NCBI RefSeq assembly: GCF_003100395.1
Contig: NZ_CP029210.1
Coordinates: forward strand, 1 to 64,000
Length of the DNA stretch: 64,000 nt
From: Aquabacterium olei
GTDB lineage: Bacteria; Pseudomonadota; Gammaproteobacteria; Burkholderiales; Burkholderiaceae_C
Direction of reading: 5' to 3'
This document shows positions 28,778 through 37,598 of the stretch, piece after piece. The notes below the pieces were generated by a model. The model saw only the letters and a list, made by a program, of their open reading frames with translations. It searched no databases and was not told the DNA's origin. A program made the translations under genes and the position numbers. Each line of letters opens with the position of its first letter. Position 1 is the first letter of the stretch.

Positions 28778-29287
28778 TCAGCTCACCAGATAACGCCCGT
28801 TCTTGCGGGGGCCGTGGGCGTTCTTGGCTTCGCGCAGGGCCTTGCAGGCGTCGTGCGGCGTCATGCCGATGGCCCGCAGGAACTCGTCGCGCAACTCGAG
28901 GATGTCGTCGATGGTCTCTTCCGAGGCCTCGATGAGGTAGCCCTCCAGGCGCTGCAGTTCGTCGATCTGGCTTTCGCTGAAGGTGGGGGTGGCCCAGGTG
29001 GGCATGGTGTCGCACGGGGCCAGACCCCAGGCGGCGGGCTGGCGGTGCACCTCGGACTCGACCAGGCGGGTGGTCAGGTCTTCCAAGGCCGTCATGCCGA
29101 GGTCTTCGGGCAGGCTGTGCTCGATCACCTGGGCCGCGACCACGCGGGGCTCCGCGATGTCGAAGACCACCCGGCACAGCAACTCGTCCCCGTAGGGATG
29201 GAGCCGATGCCGCCAGTGCCCTTCGTACAGGCGGGCCGGGGCGATGGGCTGGTCACTGTCCGTCGAAACATTGCTGAACCGGATCAT
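28778..29287 (-). CDS. Hypothetical protein
   Basis: A 169-residue soluble protein I do not recognise. It has no signal peptide or membrane segment. The N-terminal half looks mixed alpha/beta (EGHWRHRLHPYGDELLCRVVFDI), and the C-terminal half is acidic and helical (SESQIDELQRLEGYLIEASEETIDDILELRDEFL). It is convergent with the Lrp gene (3 bases between stops) and followed, on its own strand, by the methyltransferase after 125 bases with no promoter I can point to. Codon use and GC match the chromosome, so it is a native gene. Confidence 0.7.
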   Translation of the reverse strand: MIRFSNVSTDSDQPIAPARLYEGHWRHRLHPYGDELLCRVVFDIAEPRVVAAQVIEHSLPEDLGMTALEDLTTRLVESEVHRQPAAWGLAPCDTMPTWATPTFSESQIDELQRLEGYLIEASEETIDDILELRDEFLRAIGMTPHDACKALREAKNAHGPRKNGRYLVS

Positions 29288-29412
29288 GGCGCCTTCCTTG
29301 TCTGAAGCTCAGGAAACCCGCTTCCATCATGCCCAAACCGGGGCCTCGGCGCTGCAACTTATTTGCGTCAGTGGCCGCGCAGGGCTTTTTGTCACGAACC
29401 GGCCGGCTTGGG

Positions 29413-30363
29413 CTACGCTGTGGGGCTGCGATAGAGGAGCACTTTCAGTGCCCGGTCGGGCGCCACGTCCACGAAAGCGGGCGGATTGGGCAGCCGGCCT
29501 TCGAGGATCAGCTCGGGTGCCTCGGCGGCCACCAGGTCCTGCAGAAAGCCCGGGCCCAGCTTGGGCGAGTTCAGGCACAGCATGGCGTGGCCCCCCGGCA
29601 TCAGCAGATCGGGCAGGCGGCGCACCAGGCGGGCGTAGTCCTTTTCGGCCACGAAGCTGCCCTTCTGGTAGGTGGGCGGGTCGAGCACGATGAGGTCGTA
29701 CGGGCCCCCGCGGCCGATCTTGCCCCACGAGCTGAAGATGTCGTGCGGCAGAAAGCTCGCGTCCTTGCCCAGCCCGTTGAGCTGGTGGTTCTGCTTGCCG
29801 GTGTTGAGCGCCCCGGCGGCCATGTCGACGTTGACCACCTGCGCCGCGCCCGCCTGCAGGGCCACCACCGAGAACGCACACGTGTAGGCAAACAGGTTGA
29901 GCACCTTGAAGCGCGGCCGGGTGGCGACCGCCTGGGCCACGTGCTCGCGCACCCAGCGGCGGCCCTCGGCCATGTCGAGGAAGAGGCCGTGGTTCATGGC
30001 GCGCAGCAGGTGCACCTTGAAGCGCGCGCCCTGCTCCGTCACCACGTGGGGATCGGGCACGGTGCCGCACAGCAGGCGCGTGTCGGCGCGCACCTCGTCG
30101 CGGTGCTGGAAGACCAGGTTGAGCGGCTCGCCCGGGGCGATGGCGGCCCAGCGTGCGGCCAGCGCGGCCTGCAGCGTGGCCAGTTCGTCGTCGGTGGCGG
30201 GCTGGTAGCTGGTCAGCAGAAAGACCGGCGGGTAGGCGTCGAGCGCCCACTGTTCGCACCCCGGGTGGGCGCCGCCGCGGCCGTGAAACAGGCGCTGGGC
30301 CTCGGTGGGGGCGGCCGGCAGGGCGGCGATGGCGTCAAGCAGGGGCTGCAGAGGGATGGGCAC
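29413..30363 (-). CDS. Class I SAM-dependent methyltransferase, RlmI/RlmK-like
   Basis: A 316-residue methyltransferase. Motif I is NLFAYTCAFSVVALQAGA, followed by VNVDMAAGALN (acidic ribose-binding residue). The catalytic strand DLIVLDPPTYQKGSF has the D-P-P-T signature shared with the RlmI/RlmKL family of 23S rRNA cytosine/guanine methyltransferases. The PUA domain of RlmI is absent, so the target is uncertain: rRNA, tRNA or a small molecule. The GTG at 30363 is preferred because the upstream in-frame sequence is Pro/Arg-rich and overlaps the preceding gene. It is the last gene of a run with the radical-SAM enzyme and glycosyltransferase, 55 bases downstream. Confidence 0.82.
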   Translation of the reverse strand: MPIPLQPLLDAIAALPAAPTEAQRLFHGRGGAHPGCEQWALDAYPPVFLLTSYQPATDDELATLQAALAARWAAIAPGEPLNLVFQHRDEVRADTRLLCGTVPDPHVVTEQGARFKVHLLRAMNHGLFLDMAEGRRWVREHVAQAVATRPRFKVLNLFAYTCAFSVVALQAGAAQVVNVDMAAGALNTGKQNHQLNGLGKDASFLPHDIFSSWGKIGRGGPYDLIVLDPPTYQKGSFVAEKDYARLVRRLPDLLMPGGHAMLCLNSPKLGPGFLQDLVAAEAPELILEGRLPNPPAFVDVAPDRALKVLLYRSPTA

Positions 30364-30418
30364 GGCGAGGCAAGGGCGGCACAGGAAGCCGCCGATTGTC
30401 CTCGCATCGGGCGGCGGG

Positions 30419-31480
30419 CTAGAAGGTGCCGCGGTACAGCGCGCACGACTGGCACACGGCGGGCGGCGTGTCGCTGGCCAGCGCGGTGCGGAAGGCGGTG
30501 GCCACGGGGCCGGCCCACACGCCTGGCACATCGGGTGCGGCGGCGCCATTCGGTGTGCCGAACACATTGCCCAGCGTGGCGCGGTCGGCGGTGGCAACCA
30601 TGCAGCAGGGCAGCATCTCGCCGGCCGCGGTGAGGTAGAGCTGCTCGGAGGGCCAGTTGCATTTCGGGCCGGTGGGCTGCGCGGGCGGTGGCGTCAGGCG
30701 GGGCAGGTGCAGCGTGAAGCCCAGCGCGGCCGCCAGGGCACGGGCGTCAGCGAACACCGCGTTGGCGTGCGGCAGGTCGTCGGGCGTGAGCTCGGCGGTG
30801 TCGCAGTAGCGGCGGATGGGGATGTAGCGGGCGGGCAGATCGGGCTGGGTCAGGTCGCTCGAGAGGCGCTGCACCAGCAGTTCGCGCACGCCATGGCCGT
30901 GCAGCAGGCGGATCAGCGCCGGCAGTTCGGGCAGGTTGGCGCGCATCAGCACCATCACGCCCCGCACGTGCAGCGGGCTGGCCGTGGCGTTGCGGGCGGC
31001 CACCAGGCGGTCGAGGTTGCGCATTACCTTGTCGAACGAAGCGCCGCGGCGAACGGCCTCGTACACCGGCGCGGTGGCGCCATCGAGCGAGACCGACAGC
31101 GAAGCCAGCCCGCTGGTCACGCAGCGCCAGGCGCGGGCCTCGGTCAGCAGCGTGAGGTTGGAGTTGGTGGAGACCTCGATGCCGCGCTGGGCCGCCAGCT
31201 CGACCATGTCGAAGAACTGGGGGTGCAGCATGGGCTCGCCCAGGCCCTGCAGGTGCAGGCGCTTGAGCGTGGGCAGCTGGTCGAGGATGGCGGTGAACTG
31301 CGCCAGCGGCATCTCGGTCACCACGTCACCGCGGTCGTTGACGGTGCACATGCGGCAGGCCAGATTGCAGCGGCCGATGGGTTCGATCTGCGCGAAGTCG
31401 GGCAGCGGGGGCCCGGGCGGGATGGCGGCCGGCACGTCGGGCGTGGCGGTGTGCGCAGGCCGGGTCATCGTCAGCGTCAT
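30419..31480 (-). CDS. Radical SAM protein with SPASM-like C-terminus
   Basis: A 353-residue enzyme. The 4Fe-4S/SAM motif is C38-N-L-A-C42-R-M-C45. The barrel follows with LQGLGEPMLHP and STNSNLTLL. Cys residues near the C-terminus (CNWPSEQLYL, LPCCMVAT, CQSCALY) form a SPASM-like auxiliary cluster site. Such enzymes mature peptides or modify cofactors and sugars. AAGGAA upstream of the ATG at 31480 supports this start. It begins 13 bases after the glycosyltransferase stop, so the two are one operon. No small precursor peptide gene is visible beside it, so a RiPP role is not supported. Confidence 0.88.
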   Translation of the reverse strand: MTLTMTRPAHTATPDVPAAIPPGPPLPDFAQIEPIGRCNLACRMCTVNDRGDVVTEMPLAQFTAILDQLPTLKRLHLQGLGEPMLHPQFFDMVELAAQRGIEVSTNSNLTLLTEARAWRCVTSGLASLSVSLDGATAPVYEAVRRGASFDKVMRNLDRLVAARNATASPLHVRGVMVLMRANLPELPALIRLLHGHGVRELLVQRLSSDLTQPDLPARYIPIRRYCDTAELTPDDLPHANAVFADARALAAALGFTLHLPRLTPPPAQPTGPKCNWPSEQLYLTAAGEMLPCCMVATADRATLGNVFGTPNGAAAPDVPGVWAGPVATAFRTALASDTPPAVCQSCALYRGTF

Positions 31481-31493
31481 CGTGGTTCCTTGC

Positions 31494-32480
31494 TCAGCGG
31501 GGGCGGTTGTTCAGGGGATGCGGCATCGGCGTGGACGACACCGCATGCTCGTCGTCCAGACAGGCGGGCGCAGGCCGCAGCGCATGCGGGCGATAGACCT
31601 CGAGCCAGCGCCGCAGCACATCGGGCGGCACGGGGCGGCGCTCGGCCAGCACCCAGGGCAGCGTGCGCAGCGCCTCGCGCAGCACCGGGCCGACGAGGCG
31701 GGCGGCCCGCGCCTCGCGCAGGATCTGGCGGGATTCGCTCAGCGCCCAGCGCAGCGGCAGGCGCAGCCATGGAATCCACAGCCGGTTGCGCAGGGTGACG
31801 AGGCGCCGGTGGCTGGCATCGCGTGCGGCCGACGGGTGGTGGTGCGTGACGACCTCGGGCGCGTAGACGATCCAGCCGCCGCGGGCGGCGAGGTCGAGCG
31901 CCATCAACACCTCTTCGGCCCCGAGGAAGAAGCGGGGTTCGTAGCCGCCCACCGCACGAAACGCGTCGGTGCGCATCACCACCGCGCCGGCCATGAAGCT
32001 GACCAGCGCGGGGCCAGGCAAGGGCGGCCCGGGCGGCGGCGTGACGGGGCTGCGGGCCATGGCCTCGCAGGCCGGGTCGAAGCGGTTGTCGGGCCCCACC
32101 AGCACGCGGGCCGACAGGGCCACCACGCGCGGGTCGGCATCGAGCAGGATGGTGGCGGTGGCCAGGGCGCCGGGCTCCCACCAGGTGTCGTCGTCGCAGA
32201 AGGCCACGTAGGGCGTGGTGACCTCGGCCACGCCCCGGTTGCGGCCGGCTGCGCCTTCGTTGCGCGGGCAGAGCACCAGCCGGGCCTGGCCCCAACCGGG
32301 GATGCGGGTGGGATCGACCGCCGGGCTGGAGGCGTTGTCGACGACGATGACGGGCGGCTGCTCGGGCAGCGAGGCCAGGTGCTGAAGCATGCGCGCGAGC
32401 TCGGTGGGACGGTTGTGGGTGAGCACGACGATGCTCACGCGGGGGGACAAGGAGGCAGCGGAGGGGGCGCGGGTGGGCAT
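31494..32480 (-). CDS. Glycosyltransferase family 2
   Basis: A 328-residue GT-A-fold transferase. VSIVVLTHNRPTELARML begins the nucleotide-sugar domain, VIVVDNASS and NEGAAGRNRG follow, and CDDDTWWEPGAL carries the DxD metal/sugar-diphosphate motif. ED-type catalytic acids are likely in FFLGAEEVLMALDLA. There are no membrane segments. GT2 enzymes of this kind add single sugars to cell-surface polymers or glycolipids; the acceptor is unknown. It is first in an operon with a radical-SAM protein and probably the methyltransferase. Upstream lies the 226-base gap 32481-32706, whose distal part is AT-rich and leads into the second island. Confidence 0.9.
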   Translation of the reverse strand: MPTRAPSAASLSPRVSIVVLTHNRPTELARMLQHLASLPEQPPVIVVDNASSPAVDPTRIPGWGQARLVLCPRNEGAAGRNRGVAEVTTPYVAFCDDDTWWEPGALATATILLDADPRVVALSARVLVGPDNRFDPACEAMARSPVTPPPGPPLPGPALVSFMAGAVVMRTDAFRAVGGYEPRFFLGAEEVLMALDLAARGGWIVYAPEVVTHHHPSAARDASHRRLVTLRNRLWIPWLRLPLRWALSESRQILREARAARLVGPVLREALRTLPWVLAERRPVPPDVLRRWLEVYRPHALRPAPACLDDEHAVSSTPMPHPLNNRPR

Positions 32481-32706
32481 GGAGGGGGCTCCGGGAGGGA
32501 AGCCCCTGGGGGTGGCAAATGGTGTGCCGAGACGGTGGACTGTCTGTTGGTTTAGCTGACGGCGTATCGGCCGTTGGGCTTAGGTCTCCACGCTCGGTGC
32601 ACGCTATGCTTCCCTCTCGTTTCGATGTCTCGCGATGTCGCGCAGTGGTTTTTTTGGCGCGTGTTCTGTCTAAAAATTACCATCTTCTCAAAATATAAGG
32701 CTGATT

Positions 32707-34377
32707 ATGGCAAAAGAATCGATTAAGCGGAAAATGCTTGCTGGTCGTATCTGTGATGCGATCGCTGCGATTGGATATACGAATGCGTCCGCAATTATGG
32801 ATATCGTTGATAACTCGGTATCTGCGGGCTCTACAAAGGTCGATATATATTTTGAGCTGGAAGATACGAAAACTTTTTCGGATAAGTCCAACGTGTTGTC
32901 GGTAAAGGTTATAGATAACGGTTGCGGCATGGATGAGGAGAGGCTGTGTAGCGCCTTGGACATTGGCTCGCTGCAAGATTATCCGGAAAACAGCCTTTCA
33001 AAATACGGGTTCGGGTTGAAGTCCGCTGGTTTCTCCTTGGGGCCCTGCATATCAATTGTAAGTAAGAAGGGCGGATCAATTACGCGAGTCGCTTCCGTGG
33101 ATAAGCGGAAACTCCAAGAAGACTATATAGTGGACCTGCTTGACGAAGGCTCTTTTCTCGACTTTGCATCCGCAGTATTAACAGGTGATAGCGGAACCGC
33201 TGTAGAGGTATCCGGGTGTCAGGATAAAAATCACGATTCAGCAAAGAAAACGATCGATTTGCTTGCAGAGCGCCTGGGAGTGACTTATGCATATTTTTTG
33301 GATAAGAAAGAGTCCCCGTTAGAGATCTATATTCACTCTTCCGGTAGACCTGCAGTAAAGGTCACCTCGCGCGACATTCTGCACCGAGATAAATGCATAT
33401 CCGAGTTTGATAAAGATCGATATGATTGTCTTCAGCCTATCCTTCGCAAGGATATAGAACTGCCTGTTTCCGACGACCCGGCCGTCGATCCGTTGAGGTT
33501 GGAAGTCGTTATATTTCCGCCACGAAAGATGCACACTAATCCCGCGCTAAGTCCGGAGCAGCGGTCGCAGATTCTTTCTTATGATGTTTCGCGCAAGAAT
33601 AAGGGATTTTTTATCTACAGAAACGATCGCCTTATTCGCTGGGCAGATGACCTTGATGGACTTGTCGGTAAAGATGACCTTCTTGTTCGTGCGCGACTTC
33701 GAACTACGACGGCACACGACGACATTCTTCACGTGGATGTCTCGAAGCAGAACCTGTTTGTTCCCGAAGACGTTTACTCGAGAATAGAGAAAGAGCTTCG
33801 CATCCCACTCCGAGAAATGGAAGACGTGCGCAAGCGATGCGACGAAATCCTCGCTTCAGAGGAAGGACAACCTTTTAACGTAAGAAACCAAGACCTCGCC
33901 CCGCAAGACGAGGAGGGGCCGAGAGCGGCAGATGACAAAGCGGAAGCTAGGAGGCGGCGAAACGAGCTGGCAAAAAGAACACGGGAGAAACTGTCGCAGC
34001 AGGGGGAGGTTGAAGACCCTCCTGAACAGGTAGTCGATAGCAACGTCCCCCTTTTTCAGCGAGTTCGATACTCAGACAAAGTTGGCCTCACGCTTTGGGA
34101 AATGGGAGAGGATGCGAGTGAAGGGACTTTCGTCCGGATTAACACCAATCACAGTTTTTATCGCACTGTGTTGTCTAGTATGAGCGAAGATGCAGCTGCT
34201 CGTCAGTCAATTGAAGGGCTATTGTGGTGCGCCGCTGTTGGTGAAGCTTTCACGCTCGAGCATATGAAATTACCTCCGGAAGAGATCGAGGCCGTTCTGT
34301 CGAAGTTTAAGAAGGTGCTTTCATCCAATCTTGATACTTGGTGCTCTAACAATCAGGATCTTTTCGGAAATGCCTGA
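32707..34377 (+). CDS. GHKL (MORC/MutL/Hsp90-like) ATPase upstream of the dnd genes
   Basis: A 556-residue protein. The ATP-binding domain has the N box AIMDIVDNSVSAG (Asn36; Asp32 stands where the catalytic Glu usually is), VIDNGCGMDEERL (DxGxG) near residue 72, and LSKYGFGLKSAGFSLG (G-x-G-x-K-S). The transducer-like region continues to about 370, including KGFFIYRNDRLIRW and VDVSKQNLFVPE. A charged helical stretch follows (about 405-440, AEARRRRNELAKRTREKL), then a C-terminal domain. This layout is like bacterial MORC/MutL-type ATPases known near restriction-modification genes. GC is clearly lower than in the flanking chromosome. AAGG precedes the ATG. The next gene overlaps by 8 bases and dndB follows, so all are likely one defence locus. 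Confidence 0.82.
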   Translation: MAKESIKRKMLAGRICDAIAAIGYTNASAIMDIVDNSVSAGSTKVDIYFELEDTKTFSDKSNVLSVKVIDNGCGMDEERLCSALDIGSLQDYPENSLSKYGFGLKSAGFSLGPCISIVSKKGGSITRVASVDKRKLQEDYIVDLLDEGSFLDFASAVLTGDSGTAVEVSGCQDKNHDSAKKTIDLLAERLGVTYAYFLDKKESPLEIYIHSSGRPAVKVTSRDILHRDKCISEFDKDRYDCLQPILRKDIELPVSDDPAVDPLRLEVVIFPPRKMHTNPALSPEQRSQILSYDVSRKNKGFFIYRNDRLIRWADDLDGLVGKDDLLVRARLRTTTAHDDILHVDVSKQNLFVPEDVYSRIEKELRIPLREMEDVRKRCDEILASEEGQPFNVRNQDLAPQDEEGPRAADDKAEARRRRNELAKRTREKLSQQGEVEDPPEQVVDSNVPLFQRVRYSDKVGLTLWEMGEDASEGTFVRINTNHSFYRTVLSSMSEDAAARQSIEGLLWCAAVGEAFTLEHMKLPPEEIEAVLSKFKKVLSSNLDTWCSNNQDLFGNA

Positions 34378-34849
34378 AAGAGCCGGGTTTGTAGTGACTG
34401 CTGAAGGCGATCATCAGATATATGTGATATCTGCTCAGAAGTACCTTTATATCGGAGTAACAGAAAGTATCGCGGTATCTAGATGGGCTTCGCATTTCAG
34501 CTCGGGTGGATCCTTTCGCGTTGCATTGAGCAAGCTCGGTGTGGAGTCGTTGTGCGACAGCGACGTCTCGTTCTTGCTGTTTCGGATCAGGCAGGAGCTC
34601 TCCGACATCCCGCCCGAGTCCAGGCGTAGAGCCTTACAGCATGTGGAGCATGAGTTACACCTCCACTTTGGACGAAGCAGGCTCCTCGGCGTTTCGCGAA
34701 GTTTAGTTTCGGATACCGTGAGAACAGCGCCTAAAGACTCGGCTTTGGCACAGCGTGCCATCGATCGGATCTGTACTGAGATCGTGAGCGCCGTTGAGCG
34801 AGCGCTGTGCGGCGAGCGTGGTGAGGTAGTCATAGATCTTCGACATTAA
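34370..34849 (+). CDS. GIY-YIG-like nuclease
   Basis: A 159-residue protein whose first 50 residues fit the GIY-YIG nuclease core. IYVIS (for GIY) is followed after a short gap by YLYIGVT (for YIG), then SRWASHF with the conserved Arg and a His. ALSKLGVESL follows, and HVEHELHLHF probably holds the metal-binding Glu. The ATG at 34370 overlaps the GHKL gene by 8 bases, so the two products are made together. The pairing of a GHKL ATPase with a small nuclease suggests an ATP-driven nuclease complex. The nuclease call rests on motif pattern only; a structure prediction would be a good test. Confidence 0.6.
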   Translation: MPERAGFVVTAEGDHQIYVISAQKYLYIGVTESIAVSRWASHFSSGGSFRVALSKLGVESLCDSDVSFLLFRIRQELSDIPPESRRRALQHVEHELHLHFGRSRLLGVSRSLVSDTVRTAPKDSALAQRAIDRICTEIVSAVERALCGERGEVVIDLRH

Positions 34850-34865
34850 CCGGCAGTGACGTGTG

Positions 34866-34897
34866 CGCATGTTTGCATGAGAGAATGCAAACATGCG
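34866..34897. promoter_or_regulatory. Perfect 32-bp palindrome over the dndB start codon
   Basis: Arms CGCATGTTTGCAT (34866-34878) and ATGCAAACATGCG (34885-34897) are perfect 13-bp reverse complements around GAGAGA. The dndB ATG (34893-34895) lies inside the right arm. It could be an operator, most simply for the DndB repressor itself, or an mRNA hairpin hiding the start codon. Confidence 0.75.
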
Positions 34898-36026
34898 TAC
34901 GAGCGCCAAGTCCAACACCTTCGCCTACACGTTCCCGGCGATCCGCGGCCTTCAAGCGGGTCGCGAGTACTACGTGTCCATGTGCCCTCTGCGGCTGCTG
35001 CCACGACTCTTCCAGTTTGACGATGAAGAGCTGCAGCCGGAGCTACGTGCCCAGCGCACCCTCAACAAGAGTCGCGTCCCTGAGATCGCGCGCTACATCG
35101 TCGAAAACAAGCGCGACTACACCTTTTCCGCCATCACTGCTTCGGTCGATGGCGACGTGAGCTTCCAGCCTGTCGGGGACGACGCGGACACGTCTTTCCG
35201 AGTGGGAACATTGACGGTACCGATGGAAGCTCGGTTCATCATCAATGATGGCCAGCACCGCCGCGCCGCGATCGAGCAGGCTCTTCAAACTGCACCTGAA
35301 CTAGGCGACGAGACCATCGCGGTTGTGTTCTTCATCGACCGTGGGTTGCATCGCTGTCAGCAGATGTTTGCCGACCTCAATCGGCACGCAGTGAAGCCGT
35401 CAGCTTCTCTAGGCATTCTCTATGACCACCGCAATGCTGCCGCGAAGGTCGCGAAGCACCTTAGCCTGACGTCTCCTGTTTTCAAGAACTTGGTGGAGAC
35501 GGAGCGTTCCACGCTCTCTGCGAGGTCCAGGCGACTGTTTACGCTCAGCGCGTTGCACTACGCGACGCTTGACCTTTTGCCCGAGCCGATCCTAGAAGAC
35601 TTCCCACACGCCTCTCAGCGAAGCCAGGAATATTGGGAGACCGTGTGTGAACAGATCCCTGAGTGGACCTACGTCAGGGAGGCGAAGATGACGGCCGGGG
35701 AGGTTCGGAAGGACTTCATCCACTGCCACGCCATCGTGCTTCAAGCGCTCGGTCGTGCCGGGAGGTGCCTATACGAGCAGCATCCCAAAGAGGTGAGGAA
35801 ACGACTGCAGCGCTTGCGCAAGGTTGACTGGTCGCGTAGCAATGCACAGGTCTGGGAAGGTCGGGCCATGGTTGGCGGCTCGATGTCCAAATCTGGGCTG
35901 AATGTCACCTTGACCACCAACGAAATCAAGCGCGTTCTGGGCCTGACTCTCACGCCTGACGAGCAAGTCGCTGAAGACGCCTGGATGGCATCTCGTGCCC
36001 CGGCCAAAAAGAGCACCAAGAGGTAA
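34893..36026 (+). CDS. dndB: DNA phosphorothioation regulator/DGQHR protein DndB
   Basis: A 377-residue protein with the DGQHR-domain signature IINDGQHRRAAIEQAL near residues 115-130 and the DndB-typical N-terminus FPAIRGLQAGREYYV. DndB is not needed for the sulfur chemistry; in other bacteria it represses transcription of the dnd/dpt genes and affects modification frequency. The start codon lies inside a 32-bp perfect palindrome that may be its own operator. The gene is followed by dndC after 3 bases. GC rises again here compared with the two genes upstream, so the GHKL/GIY-YIG pair and dndBCDE may have different sources. No alternative start fits, because the conserved domain begins within 15 residues. 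Confidence 0.95.
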   Translation: MRTSAKSNTFAYTFPAIRGLQAGREYYVSMCPLRLLPRLFQFDDEELQPELRAQRTLNKSRVPEIARYIVENKRDYTFSAITASVDGDVSFQPVGDDADTSFRVGTLTVPMEARFIINDGQHRRAAIEQALQTAPELGDETIAVVFFIDRGLHRCQQMFADLNRHAVKPSASLGILYDHRNAAAKVAKHLSLTSPVFKNLVETERSTLSARSRRLFTLSALHYATLDLLPEPILEDFPHASQRSQEYWETVCEQIPEWTYVREAKMTAGEVRKDFIHCHAIVLQALGRAGRCLYEQHPKEVRKRLQRLRKVDWSRSNAQVWEGRAMVGGSMSKSGLNVTLTTNEIKRVLGLTLTPDEQVAEDAWMASRAPAKKSTKR

Positions 36027-36029
36027 GCC

Positions 36030-37592
36030 ATGGCGCAGAACCCAGATCAAATTATCAAAGAAGTACAAGAGCTGTTCCTTTCCGATCCATTGCCATGGAT
36101 CGTGGGTTACAGCGGTGGCAAGGATTCCACCGCTTCCTTGCAGCTCATCTGGAACGCCATCTCGGCGCTCCCGGAAGAGACGCGCCGCTTCAAGCCGATT
36201 TATGTGATCAGCACTGACACGTTGGTCGAGAACCCTGTCATTGCCATGTGGGTGGAGCTTTCGCTCAAGCGGATGGAGCTGGCAGCGCACCAGCAGGGAC
36301 TCAGAATCATCCCAAAGCGCTTGACGCCGGACCTTGGCAACCGCTTCTGGGTCAACCTCATCGGTAAGGGGTACCCTGCCCCCCGTGCGAAGTTCCGTTG
36401 GTGCACAGATCGCCTCAAGATCAGCGCATCCACAAAGTTCATCCAAGAACTGTCTGAAGCAAACGGCGAAGCCATCTTGGTGCTGGGGCAGCGTCGTGGC
36501 GAGAGCGCTGTCCGCGACAAGGTCATCGACAACTATCAGCAGAGTACGCGTGATCGCCTGAGCCGCAATAAGGATCCCAAGCTGTCCCGCGTGTGGGTCT
36601 ATCTGCCCATCGAAACATGGGGCAGTGATGACGTCTGGGAATACATCATCGAGAATCCCAATCCTTGGGGCATCGACAACCAAGATCTGTTCGACATCTA
36701 CCGCGGCGCAACCCCTGACGCGGAGTGTCCCATCGTTGTTGACAAATCCACGCCGAGCTGCGGCGACAGCCGCTTCGGGTGCTACGTCTGCACAATGGTC
36801 GCGCAAGACAAGTCCATGGCCGCGATGATTCAGAACGATCAGGACAAGGCCTGGATGCAGCCGATCATGGATTTCCGTGACCGCTTCTTGGCGGTCGAGG
36901 ATCGCCACCTGCGTGACTTCCGGCGCATGAACGGGCGCATCATCCTGATGAACGATCGGTTGGTTCACGGTCCTTACACGCAAGAGCGCCGCGTGGAGCT
37001 GCTTCGTGAGCTCCTGCGCACGCAACGCCAGGTGCAAGAGGCCATGCCCGATTGGGGGGTGTCCGGTCTTCAGCTCGTGCAGTTGGACGAGCTCGAAGAG
37101 ATTCGTCGTCAATGGGTTGTGGAGAAGGGCGAGATCGAAGATCTGCTGCCGCGCGTCTACGAAGAGGTGTACGGCGAGTCCTATCCCGGGCAAGAGTTGG
37201 ATGTGATGCCGCTTGATCCCAATGATTTGGGTCTACTCAAGGAGGTGGCGACGGAGTGGGCGGGAGATCGGCTGCCTGTTGACGATGAGGCCGTGTTGCA
37301 TCAGCGCGCGGACGAGCTCTATAAGCTCACGCGGACGCTGCTCGCGGCCAGTTTTCGGGGCCTGCAGAGCCGCAATCGGTCTGGGCAACTGGACGAGCTG
37401 GAAGCCGTTCTAAAGAACTTCGCCTTTGTGGACGAGGTGGATGCTCTGGAGTTCGCGAAGACCCACCTGAAGGACGACAGTGCGAAGGTGGGTGAGCCGC
37501 AAGCGGCGTATGAGGTCGAAGAGGAAGCCGCGAGCGAACATTCAGACGTGAAGGTCATTCCCATCACCGCAGTCAACCCCCTCTTGAGCTGA
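36030..37592 (+). CDS. dndC: DNA phosphorothioation protein DndC
   Basis: DndC is a PAPS-reductase-like, iron-sulfur ATP pyrophosphatase that activates the DNA backbone for sulfur insertion. The 520-residue protein has the PP-loop SGGKDST (about residues 28-34), ISTDTLVENP, FRWCTDRLK, and a Cys cluster (CPIVVDKSTPSCGDSRFGCYVC near residues 232-253) that can bind a 4Fe-4S centre. An acidic C-terminal extension follows. AGAGGTAA at the end of dndB is the ribosome-binding site. It is tightly packed with dndB and dndD. The sulfur donor DndA, a cysteine desulfurase, is not present in the window; a housekeeping IscS would have to supply it. Confidence 0.97.
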   Translation: MAQNPDQIIKEVQELFLSDPLPWIVGYSGGKDSTASLQLIWNAISALPEETRRFKPIYVISTDTLVENPVIAMWVELSLKRMELAAHQQGLRIIPKRLTPDLGNRFWVNLIGKGYPAPRAKFRWCTDRLKISASTKFIQELSEANGEAILVLGQRRGESAVRDKVIDNYQQSTRDRLSRNKDPKLSRVWVYLPIETWGSDDVWEYIIENPNPWGIDNQDLFDIYRGATPDAECPIVVDKSTPSCGDSRFGCYVCTMVAQDKSMAAMIQNDQDKAWMQPIMDFRDRFLAVEDRHLRDFRRMNGRIILMNDRLVHGPYTQERRVELLRELLRTQRQVQEAMPDWGVSGLQLVQLDELEEIRRQWVVEKGEIEDLLPRVYEEVYGESYPGQELDVMPLDPNDLGLLKEVATEWAGDRLPVDDEAVLHQRADELYKLTRTLLAASFRGLQSRNRSGQLDELEAVLKNFAFVDEVDALEFAKTHLKDDSAKVGEPQAAYEVEEEAASEHSDVKVIPITAVNPLLS

Positions 37593-37598
37593 ACCCCC

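Noticed and set aside
30419..31480. RiPP maturase with a hidden precursor peptide
   Set aside because: I looked on both strands next to the radical-SAM gene and saw no short Cys- or Gly-rich frame with a ribosome-binding site.
32481..32706. Attachment site or tRNA remnant at the edge of the dnd island
   Set aside because: The gap becomes AT-rich but no tRNA fragment, integrase or matching direct repeat was visible at the other edge near 39930-40715.
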